DNA of 57,996 bases, from contig JAJDYJ010000057.1 of NCBI GenBank assembly GCA_022822865.1, positions 1-57,996 on the forward strand, written 5' to 3'. The notes below the pieces were generated by a model. It saw nothing but the letters and a program-made list of their open reading frames with translations, searched no databases and was not told the origin of the DNA. The DNA is from Pseudomonadales bacterium (lineage in GTDB: Bacteria; Pseudomonadota; Gammaproteobacteria; Pseudomonadales; Pseudohongiellaceae). This document shows positions 28,953 through 39,700 of the stretch, piece after piece; within the stretch, counting starts at the first letter, position 1, and every line of letters begins with the position of its first letter. Position numbers and translations under genes: made by a program.

Positions 28953-29816
28953 TCACTGGGGCGTCATGCCGGCGGCAAGTTCCGTCGCGGGGTCTCCCGC
29001 GATTCTCGTATGGTAGAGCAGGCGCGGCTGGTCGGCATCGTAAGGTCTGGCCCGATGCATGACCCTGCGGTTATCCCAGATCGCAACGTCCCCGGCTTGC
29101 CACGCATGCCTCATGATCCTCGGCGGCCTGCAGGCGAATTCCTCCAGATCGGACAGCAATTCGCTGGACTCCGCTTCCGAAAGTCCCGGAATTCCATAAG
29201 CGTGCCGACCGATGTAAAGCGAATGCCGGCCGGTCACCGGATGTTTCTTTACCAGCGGGCGCAATGGTTTATCGCCCTCGTAAAAACCATAACTGGCTCC
29301 CGCCTTCGCATGGTGACCGATTGACGCCTGCGAATGGAAATAAGAGTGGAACGCGGACAAGCCTGCAATTCGCCGGCGTGTCTCGTCATCGAGGTCCTCA
29401 TAGGCGGCGCGCATGTCGGCCCATTCGGTCTGACCGCCGCGGGAAGGCACCACCACGGCGCTCAGCACTGCCGCCTTGGCCGCGAGCGGCATGAACGAAC
29501 TGTCGATATGCCACTGCTCGTTGCCTTTCAGGGTCATGACATAATGTTCGTCCGGTTCGCCCCCAAAAGTTTCGGGATCCCCGACCGGGAGGACCTTTTT
29601 GCCCTTGCTCACAAATTCGATTTCACCGAACCTTTCGGCAAAAGCCGCCTGCTGGGCGACGGTCAGGTATTGATCGGGAAAGATCAGCACACCGTGCTCG
29701 TGGAAGGCGTCCTCGATCACGGGCCAGGTTTCCTCGTCCAGTTCCGCGATCCTGATGCCGGAAACGGTTGCTCCGCAGGTTGCGTTCGAAGGATCGATAT
29801 TGATTTCGTGGCCCAT
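28953..29816 (-). CDS. TauD/TfdA-family Fe(II)/2-oxoglutarate dioxygenase
   Basis: A 287-residue enzyme of the taurine dioxygenase family. The iron-binding facial triad appears as His and Asp in QWHIDSSFMP and a distal His in RVMHRARPYD. The 2-oxoglutarate-binding Arg follows in RLLYHTRIAG. ATG 29816 (MGHEINIDPSNATCGATVSGI) gives the family's usual N-terminus; upstream in-frame codons to 29912 overlap the divergent hydrolase gene. It would hydroxylate or desaturate a small molecule, here perhaps the polyketide, but the substrate is unknown. Its 3' end faces the phosphopantetheinyl transferase. Confidence 0.9.
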   Translation of the reverse strand: MGHEINIDPSNATCGATVSGIRIAELDEETWPVIEDAFHEHGVLIFPDQYLTVAQQAAFAERFGEIEFVSKGKKVLPVGDPETFGGEPDEHYVMTLKGNEQWHIDSSFMPLAAKAAVLSAVVVPSRGGQTEWADMRAAYEDLDDETRRRIAGLSAFHSYFHSQASIGHHAKAGASYGFYEGDKPLRPLVKKHPVTGRHSLYIGRHAYGIPGLSEAESSELLSDLEEFACRPPRIMRHAWQAGDVAIWDNRRVMHRARPYDADQPRLLYHTRIAGDPATELAAGMTPQ

Positions 29817-29875
29817 TGGAAACACAGTACATTCACAATTGAATTCCGAAAAAACTAGCACAAGTGAACCTCTCC

Positions 29876-30775
29876 ATGAAAGCGGAAAACGACTGGGAAA
29901 TTCCCGAACCATTGGTGGTGTGCGAAGTCGGCAACGACTTACGGGCGCCCACCGTGATCAGGCGTCACGGGAACGCGGAAGCCCGTACCCGACTCGTGCT
30001 GAGTCACGGCAACGGATTGGCCATAGACCTGTATCTGCCTTTCTGGTCGCTGCTCGCCGAGGACTTCGATCTCTTTCTGTATGACCTGCGAAACCATGGC
30101 TGGAACCCGGTCGGACCCAGACGGGAGCACAACATCCCGACGCTGATTCGCGACCACGATCTCGTGCTGGAAACCATCGACCGGCGCTTCGGCGCCAAAC
30201 CGACGGTCGGCGTATATCACTCCGTAACCACCCTGGTAAGCCTGCTGGCCGACTCCAGGAAATATGCGGCGCTCGTACTGTTCGACCCGCCGCTCCTGAA
30301 GCCCGCGGTAGGCAAGACGGAATGGTACGAAGCCACGGAGAAGGCGATTGCCACGATCCGGCGCCGCGGCAACAGGTTTCAATCGGAAGAGGAATTTGCC
30401 GAGTTGCTCGGCTTTCTGCCGGGTTTCGTCAAGATTCCGCGCGATGTGCGCAAACTCATGGCAAGGACGACCTTGCGCAAGACTTCGGACGGACAGGCTG
30501 TGGAACTTCGTTGCCCACGCGAATACGAAGCGGAAATCATGGAAGCCTCCAGAAAGTTTTCGCCGTTGCTGGATATGTCGATCCTGTCCTGTCCGACCAA
30601 GGTGATCGGCGCCGATCCGTCGGCGCGTTATTCCTACCTGCCGACATTCGATCTCAGCCATGTCGAAGGACTGGATTACGATTTCGTGCCTGACACCACG
30701 CATTTGCTGCAACTGGAGCAGCCGGCGCAATGCGCCGCGCTCCTGCGCAAGTTTCTCGCCAACCAGGGTTTGTAA
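29876..30775 (+). CDS. Alpha/beta hydrolase with atypical nucleophile elbow (paralogue 2)
   Basis: A hydrolase-fold protein of about 299 residues, paralogous to the gene at 26894. The nucleophile Ser lies in GVYHSVTTLVSLL, so both glycines of GxSxG are replaced (YHSVT). The triad is completed by Asp in KVIGADPSARY and His in PDTTHLLQLEQPA. The N-terminus (DWEIPEPLVV) aligns with paralogue 1, so ATG 29876 is preferred; a GTG at 29864 would add four residues. It is divergent from the dioxygenase across about 60 bp, and its stop lies 4 bp from the end of the convergent synthase gene. Confidence 0.82.
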   Translation: MKAENDWEIPEPLVVCEVGNDLRAPTVIRRHGNAEARTRLVLSHGNGLAIDLYLPFWSLLAEDFDLFLYDLRNHGWNPVGPRREHNIPTLIRDHDLVLETIDRRFGAKPTVGVYHSVTTLVSLLADSRKYAALVLFDPPLLKPAVGKTEWYEATEKAIATIRRRGNRFQSEEEFAELLGFLPGFVKIPRDVRKLMARTTLRKTSDGQAVELRCPREYEAEIMEASRKFSPLLDMSILSCPTKVIGADPSARYSYLPTFDLSHVEGLDYDFVPDTTHLLQLEQPAQCAALLRKFLANQGL

Positions 30776-30779
30776 CCGG

Positions 30780-33700
30780 CTACCGCTTCGGCGAACGATT
30801 TTCCATCCAGAAGCTTTTTCGCTGAAAGGGATAGCACGGCACGGAAACCCGACGCCGCGTTTCTCCGGCAAACAGACCTTCGAACCGCAGCGGGGCTCCC
30901 GCTTCATACGCCCTCGCGGCGGCCGCGGCGAAACCTTGCCCGCAGTCTGATTTCAGGTTTTTCGCGGCGGTCCCAAGCTCGATTACGGTGTTCACTTCCA
31001 TGCCTTCGGGCAAGCTGTGCGCGGCATCGGCGCCTGCAGATGCCGGCGCTTGCGGCAACCAGAACTCGACACTCCGCGCATCTTCGACCGAATCCCGCGG
31101 CAATTCCGCACCGTCGCAGACGAAGCAGATTTCCGGCGGCGATATCCCTTTCAGCATTCTCCGGAGCGTGTCGAGAGTGCCCGATTCCGGCAAGGATTCG
31201 GTCAGATCGCCCAGGACGAACGCGAGACTCAGTCCTTCTTCCAGGCTGAACATGCCGGCGGCGCGCGCCGCCGCGATCTTGCCCGGGCCCTGGCCCAGCA
31301 CGACGGCGGGCCGGACCTGCAACGACGACCACAGTTCCATGAGCGCGCATTCGAGCGCATAGGCGATCGGCAGGGCCCAGCCGCCGATGTCGGAGTCCGT
31401 GCGGGCATCCTTGGCAAACATGGCTTCGAGCAGCGATTGGCCGCGGGTTTCCCTGCAAAACGCATCGCAGCGATCCAGCACATCGCGAAATGCCGGCTCG
31501 CTCCGGTAGAGAGTTTCACTCAAGTCATCCCTTCGGCTCGATTTTCCGGCAAAAACAAATCCGGTTCTGGCCCGCGAAGCGATTACCGGCCGTTCTTTCG
31601 ACTCCAGCAGTGCCTGCAGGCCACAACGCAATGTGGCGGCATCCCGGAACAACACTGCGGCGCGATGGTCGAAATGACTGCGCCCGATGGAGGCGCTCCA
31701 GGCCAGATCGGACAGAATTTCTTTTTCCGCGGCTTTTTCACGCGGGTGTTCTCCATCGAGAGCGTCAAGCCAGGCCAGATAGTGTCCGGCAAGCGCACCA
31801 ATCGCCGCGACCGACTTGCCCGAAATGGGCAATACGCGCAATTCGCGCGCCTCCGGAGCGGGTTCGCAGGACTCGGCGGTTGAATCGGTCACAACAGGGC
31901 GAGCGGCGCCGGCAGGTTGCATGGTTCCGGGGCCGGCCGCATCCGATGTTCGATAATCCTCGATCACGACATGGGCGTTGGTGCCGGAAACCGCGAATGC
32001 GCTCACGCCGGCCCGGCGCGGCCGATCGCCGTCCGCGGGCCAATCAGTTTGCTCCGACACCACTTCTACTGGCAGCGCTTCCCAATCGACTTGCGGATTC
32101 GGTTCGCGAAAATGCAATTGTTTCGGAATCGAACCGCGCCGCATCGCCAGGACTGTCTTGATCATGCCGGCAACGCCGGCGGCGGCTTCCAGATGTCCGA
32201 TATTGGTTTTCACCGTTCCTACCAGCAGCGGACGGCCAGGGTCGCGGCCGGCGCCGTAAACGGCCGCCGCGGCCTGTACTTCGATAGGATCGCCCATGGC
32301 CGACCCGGTTCCGTGGGCTTCGAGATAGTCGACCTCCGAAGGAGCGACTCCGCCGCGGGCCAGCGCCGATTGAATTACCTGCTGCTGGGCCGTTCCGCTT
32401 GGCACCGTCAGCCCGGCGCTTGCGCCGTTCTGATTGACGGCCGTGCCGCGAATCACGGCCCAGATCCTGTCGCCATTGGCTTCCGCGTCGGCCAATCGTT
32501 TCAGAACGAGCATGCCGCAACCCTCGCCCCGGACGTGACCGTCCGCCGACGCATCGAAACTGCTGCATTGCCCTTTTTTCGAGAGCAGGCCCAGTTCACC
32601 CATGTATCTTCCCGCTTCGGGCGACAGAATCGTCTTGACGCCGCCGGCAAGCGCCAGATTGACTTCGTTCCGCTGCAAGGCCGTCGCCGCCTCGTGCACC
32701 GCGACAAGCGACGAGGCGCACGTCATGTCCAGCGGAATTGCGGGTCCCATCAGACCGAACGAGTACGCGATTCTGCCCAGAGCCACGCTACTCGCCGTGC
32801 CCAGATAATTGACATCGCCGTTGGCCATCATCAGGTCGCGATACTCGCAACCGCTGATTCCGGAATAGATGCCGGTCAGGCTCCCCCGCAGCCCTTCGGG
32901 GTCGATACCGGCGTCCTCGAGCGCGCGCCAGCTCATTTCCAGCAACATGCGCTGTTGCGGATCCATCGAGTCGGCCTCGATCGGCCGTATGCCGAAAAAT
33001 CCGGCGTCGAACAGATCGACGCCGCTTACGAATCCACCGCGCCGCAGGACGGGATCTTCGGCGGCGGGATCCCCTGTTACGCCTTCCCACGGACCGGCAT
33101 CGTCCCGGCCATTCGTAACCGCATCGCGGCCCTCTTCGAGCAATTGCCAGAAAGATTCGATGTCTTGTGCGCCGGGAAATTGGCCGGCCATGCCGACGAT
33201 CGCGATCCCGTCGTTTGCGTCGGACATTGGCTGTGGCGGAGCCGGTTCGGAATCGGCTTGCGGCGCGGGCGGTGAAACTTCGGCGCCAAGCGCATCGGCG
33301 AGTTCCGCGTTGAGATACGCGGCAAGCGTGTTTATGTCCGGAAAGTCGAACATCAAGGTGTTGGGCGCCACGAAATAACCGTCGAGCGCCCGGTTCACGC
33401 GATTTCGCAGTTCAACCGCCATCAGCGAGTCCATTCCCTGTTCGAAAAAGCCGGTGGCCGGCGACGGAGCGGAAGGCAGGCGCAGAACCGCCTGTACCTC
33501 CTGCTGCAGAAAGGCGGCGAACACGCTTTCGCGATCCGATGGCGGTGTCTGCCGCAGCCGCGATATCAGATCTTCGAACTCGTCGGATTCACCGGCCTCC
33601 GCATCCGACTCGTCCAGGAGCAATTCGTCCAGCAGGGGCGGCGGGCTTTCCACCGCTTCCGCAAAGGTCGGCCAGTCTATCGCCAATGCCACGGACGTGG

Positions 33701-36700
33701 CGGGGTCTCGCTGCACCAGCAACTCGAACGCCTTGAGCCCCTGCTCAGGGCTCATCCAGGAACTGCCGCGCGCGGCGAGAGTCCCGGCGATGCGTTCGCG
33801 TTGCTCTTCCGCTTCGCCGATCTCCGACCAGGCGCCCCAGGCAATGGACTGGCCGGGCAAGCCCAGCGCCCGCCGATGCGCCGCGAGTTGATCGAGGAAG
33901 GCGTTCGCCGCGGCGTGGTTGGCCTGCCCGGGATTGCCCAATATTCCCGCGGCGCTGGAGAAAAGCGTGAAAAACTCCAGGTCGAGATGCGATGTTGCCT
34001 GATGCAGATGCCATGCGCCCAGGATCTTGGGCCACAGTACCGCTTCGAATCCGTTCCAGGTCTGATTGCCGAGCGCGGCGTCCGCCAGTACGCCGACGCT
34101 ATGGATCACGCCGCCAAGGGGCGGCAGGTTCGCGTCCATTCGTCCCAGCATTGCCTCCACCGACGCGGCATCGGTCACATCGGCGATTTCCACGCTGATC
34201 GCGGCGCCGCGCCTGCGCAGGGATTCGATCGCCTCCCCGGCTTCGGGGTCGGGTGGCCTCCGCCCATTGAGCACGATGGCGCCGGCGCCGTGCCCGGCGA
34301 GCCAACCCGCGATCGCGCAGCCGATACCGCCAAGCCCGCCCGTGACGAGATAGGTTCGATCCTTGCGCAATTGTCCGTGCGCCAGCGGTGAATGGGTAAA
34401 TACGATCTTGCCGATGTGCCGCGCCGCGCGCATGCAATCCATGGCGCCGGCGGCGTCGGTGAACGCCCAGCGGGAATGCAGCAGGGGCCTGATTTCCCGC
34501 TTCGCCAGTTTTTCCAGCATCTGCTTGAGAATGGCGCCGGCCTTGGCCGGGTCTTCCTCCCGCAGGATATCGATTTCCAGGATTGAATACGCGACGTCCG
34601 GGCGCGCGGCCGCCATTTCTTCCTCGCTCAGGATGTCGACCCGCGCCATTTCGACGAAGCGCCCGCCTTCGGCGAGGCAGGAAAGGCTGGCTTCGATGAA
34701 CCCTTCGCTGGTCAGACTGTTTAGCACCATATCCACGCCCGCGCCGCCGGTCGCTTCGAGGATTTGCTCACTGAACCGCGTACTGCGGCTGTCGAATACG
34801 TGCTCGACGCCGAGCGAACGAAGATAGTCGCGCTTGCGCTCGCTCGCGGTCGCGAACACTTCCACGCCCATGTCCCGGGCCAACTGGATCGCCGCCAGCC
34901 CGACTCCGCCCGCGCCGGCGTGAATCAGGACCCGCTCGCCCGCTTTCAGGCCCGCAAGCTCGTATGAATGCGCCGCCGACATGAAGGCGCTCGGAATCGT
35001 GGCCAATTCGGAAATCGAGTAACCCGGTAACGCGGGAAAGACCATGTCCTCGACGGTGACGGTTTCGGTTCCGAACGAACTGAGCGCCATGCCCACCACG
35101 AGATCGCCCGGAGCGACTCTTGTCACATCGGACCCGATTTCGAGCACTTCCCCGCAAAATTCGCCACCGAGCGAAGCCCGGTCCAGGCCGATCGAGACGA
35201 AAACATCCCGAAAATTCAGCCCGAAGGCTTTCAATGCGACTCGAACCTGCCCCGGTTGCAGCTTTCCTGGCGGCAGTTTCACGACCTGCAGAGCCTCCAG
35301 CGAACCACCGGCATCGGGCTCGACCTTCCAGGCCGCATCGACATCCGGCGCGAGGCGGCCCGCTATCTCACCGTTTCTGACCAGCCGCGCGGCCCGGCGC
35401 CGTCCGAACCGGTAGGCGATCTGGTTTTCCCCGTCCGGGTAGAGGAATTCCTCTATCAGATCGGCAGGCAGCACTTCGCCAGCGGGATCCAGATCGATCA
35501 TCTTCGGTTTGAGATCGCTCGCTTCCCGCGCGATGACTCTGCCGAGTCCCCATAGCGTAGCGCCCGCAAGATGGCCGCCGCGTTCGATTTCCAGCACCTG
35601 GGCTCCGCGAGTGATCAGAAACAAACCGTGTTCCGGAGCGGCGTTCGCATCGAGCAAGCCCTGGCCGAGCGCCAGAGCGCTTGCGGTCGACCGGCGAACG
35701 TCCCCGGCGATTTCCTCCGCGCCGGCTGTGTGCCCGTGGCTGTCCTGCGCGGCGAGATGAATGACGCCATGCAGCGGTGGATCTTCCGGCAAATCCCTGA
35801 ACAGCGATTCCCAGGATTCCCGCCGTTCGGCCTCGACCCGCACGAATGAAATGTCGCTTTGCTCATCTCCTGGCGCCGCTTCCGATTCCGCGCACGCGAC
35901 GATGGCACGCTGATTGCGCGCCGCCAGATCCCGCGCCAGGCCGGTCGCGATTCCACCGCGGTCCGCGTGCAATATCCAGACGCCCCGCTCTTCCTTCACT
36001 TCCGCCGGTCCCGCGGCCAGAATGACGCCGCGATCCGAATTGGACATCTCGCTCGATTCGTCGTAGCCCAGAATGGAAACGCTTTCGAAGCGGGCGTCCG
36101 CCAGCGCTTGCCGCCATACCTCTGGCGGCGCGAGGGCATTGTGCGGGCGGCAGGAATCGGCATAGCGCCACCAGCCGTCCAACTGGCCGAAAGTCAGGTC
36201 CAGCCATTCCTGGGCGCGCATGTTCTCCAGCGCAACCAATTGACCGGACGGGGCCAGCAGCAGGCGGCAATGTTCCAGCGACTCGACGAGAAACCGCGTC
36301 GCGTGCAGGACATTGGAGGCGATTAAGAGGTCGTAGCCGTTGCGTTCGAAGCCCTGCTCCAGTGGATCGACTTCGATGTCCAGCACCCGATAGTCGATTG
36401 ACGCTTCCGCGCCGCCGAAATTCGACTCCGCCTCGGCGAAAAATCCCGCTGATATGTCGGTATAGACATATTCGTACCTGCCCTCGGGCAGTTCCGGCAA
36501 CACGACGGCGGTTGCCGAGCCGGTGCCGGCGCCGACCTCGATGATCCGCAACTTGCGGTCGGCGGGCAGGTTTTCGATCAGGGCCGCCGTGGCCTCGGCG
36601 AGTATCCGGTTCGCGGAGCGGGTGCCCGGGGCCTTCTTGAACAGGTCGGCCGGAGTCGGATCGCCGCTGCCGAACAGCAGGGTGAGCGGATCCATGTTGC

Positions 36701-39700
36701 CGCGCAGCACTTCAGGCAGGGCCCCGGCGCTGCGCCGAAACAGGCCGATCTCGATCGATCCGTGTGAATAACTTGCCGCCAGTTTGTCGGCGAGCGCATT
36801 CGGGTCGGCCGGAACCCCATCCGGCAAGGCGTCTCCCGTGCCGATCCTGACGGTGAATTCCGTGCCCGACGATTCCAGTACGCCGCCGCGGGCCAGAATT
36901 TCGAGAATGCGGCGGAACAGCTTTTCATGCTCCGGCACGACCTTCAGTCTGCGGGCGAGTTCGGCGGCCTCAACGGAATCGCCGACCTTGCGCTGCCACC
37001 CCAATCCGTCCACCGCCGCCAGCGCATAGGCGCGCGACAGAAGTTCCAGATCCGCCAGCAGCGCGGCGCGCTCGGCGGGCTCGATTCCGTCCGCCGCGAG
37101 ATAATCCGAAACCAGGGCGGCGTTTTCATGAACCCGGGCGGGCGCGGCGAGAAAGTTCGCGGGTAACATTCCCGGCGCGAGATAACTGTCGCGCCAGACG
37201 ATTTCGTACAACAGTTCGTCCGCGCCCTCGATCGCGGCAAGCAGCGCGGCCCGCGTGGCGCGCTTGACGGTAAAACCGTCCACTTCGCCGACGGGTTCGC
37301 CCTGGAGGTCGTACAGGCGCAGGTCGGCGGACAGGACTTCCCTCGAATCGCCGAAATCCGTTTCCTCCGCGCCGGCCCCGGCGCGCTCCCGCATGCGGAC
37401 ATGGCAAAGCATGCGATCAGGCAGCCGTTCGCGTATCCGCATTCTTTCCCATGCGAAAGGCAGATAGGTCGTGGCCTTGTCTTCGGGCTCCAGACCCCGC
37501 GCCGCCCCCATCACCTGGAAACAGCCGTCGAGCAGCAGCGGGTGAATGTCTTGCGTATGCGGTTCGCGCTCCGCGGGAAAGCCGATTTCGCCAAGGGCTT
37601 CCCCGGGCCGCGCCCACACCGCTTTCAGGGTCCGGAACGACGCGCCCAGATCAATTCCGAATTCACGCTTGGAGCGATAATAGTCCGCCACGTCGACCGG
37701 CGACATGGCCGATTTCAACGCCGCCGGGTCGAGACGCGCCATCGTTTCGGGCGGAGCGCCGCCGGCTTCCGGCAATACGCGTCCTTCCGCGTGCAGCGCC
37801 CATTCCTCATCGGATTCGCCCTTGCTGAGTATCTGGACCCGGCGCTCGGGGTCGTCTCCCGGCGCTTCGAGCAGTACCTGCAACTTGCGCCAGCCGCTTT
37901 CCTCGCCGTCGCCTTCCTTGTTCGTAAAAACCAGCGGATTATGCAATTGCAGGTCTTCCACCAGCACCGGCAGGGAATCCTCGTCGTTCGACGCGCAGGC
38001 CGCCATGGCGCCGTACAGCGCGCCCGGAGCGATGAGCGCGCCGAAAACCCGGTGATCCTGCAGCCATGCGGGCTCGGAAGGATGCAGATCGGTTTCGTAA
38101 GTCAATTGGCCCAGCGCCGTTTCATGGCGATTTCCCAATAGCGGGTGATCGTCGCTCTTGCGCTGGCGCTTCGACACGCGGACCCAGTGATGGACACGCT
38201 GGAACGGGTAGCCCGGCAGCTTGATCCGGCTGCGCGCTTCTCCTCCGAACAGGCCGGAGAAATCGACCGCCAGTCCTGCTTCCCAGGCCCCGGCGACCGC
38301 CCCGGTAAAGCCGCCGCTCGTATCGGCGGGTAGTTCGTCGGCGTCCTGCGGCGGCCGTTGCAGACTGCTGAGCACCAGGGGCTCTCCAGCCGGCGCCGAC
38401 GCCGGCCAGTTCATGGAAACCACCGGCCCCAGCACGGCATGGGGACCGATCTCCACCACCGTGTCCACTTCCAGTTCCGCCAGGGTTTCGACGCAGTCCC
38501 GGAACGCGACGGGCGCCCGCGCATGGCGTCGCCAGTACGCTGCGTCCATGCGCGCCTCCTCTCCCATCGGCTTGCCGCTGACGTTGCTGATCAGCGGAAT
38601 GGACAAGGGCGGAGGATCGGGAAAGATTTCCGCCGCGGCGGCTTCGAGTTCGTCGAGCACGGGCTCGATCAGGGCGCTGTGATAGGCGGGACTGCGCCGC
38701 AAGCGAACGACTTTCACCTCCTCGGCCTCGAATCGGGCAAGCACCGCTTCGAGCTGTTCGCCGGGTCCGCTGATCACCTGCTGGGCGCCGTTGTCCACGG
38801 CAACGCTGAGTTCGCCGCCGTCCGCCGCGGCGTTCTGTTCGGCCACGGCGGCGGCGACCCGGTCCGCGGGCGCGAATATGGCCGCCATCCCGCCGTCGCT
38901 TCGCGTCGTACCCATCAGCGCGCCGCGCGCAGCCGCATAACGCAGTCCCTCTTCGAGTCCGAAAGCGCCCGCGGCCTGCGCCGCCGCTATTTCGCCGAGA
39001 CTGTGGCCGACGACGACATCGGGCCGTACGTTCAGGCTCTCCCATAGCGCGACCAGGGCGCATTCGAGCGCATAGATGGCGGGTTGCGTCCAGGCCGGCT
39101 CGTCGAGCAACCCGTCGGTCTCGCCGCGGCCGAACATCACGTCCAGCAGCGAGATCCCGCGTTTTTCGGACAGCAACCGGTCGCAGCGGTCCAGAACCGC
39201 GCGGAATACGGGTTCGCATTCGTAGAGCGCGCGGCCCATGCCGGGCCATTGACTGGCCTGGCCGGTGAAAACGAAGGCCAGTTTGCGGCCCGCGCGCGAC
39301 TGCGCGATCTGGTCCGCGTTCTCCTCCGCTGCCCGTTGCCGCAACTGCTGCCGAAGTTGGGCGGCATCGTTGTACAACACACCGGCGCGCCAGGCGAAGT
39401 GGTATCTGCCTGTCGCGGCGGTCCACGCCAGGTTCGCAAGCTTTTCTCCTGCCACTGCATCCGCCGACTCTTCGCCCTGTTCGGAAAGCCAGGACAGGTA
39501 CGCCGCGGCGGACTCGCGCACGGCCTGAGCGGTTCTGCCGGATAGCGGAAGCATGCGGGTTTGCCTTGCTTCGGGACGCTCCCCGACTTCGACTTGCGCC
39601 GGAACGGCCAGATCCGGGGCAACGGGAAAAGCGATGCGCGAGATGTCGCCGGCGGTTTCGCTCGCTCCGTAACTCTGAACGATCACGTGCCCGTTGGTGC

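Noticed and set aside
32700..32740. KS2 as an inactive ketosynthase because it lacks the DTACSSS motif
   Set aside because: The motif reads DMTCASS, so the Cys aligns with the catalytic position, and both His-containing motifs are intact.
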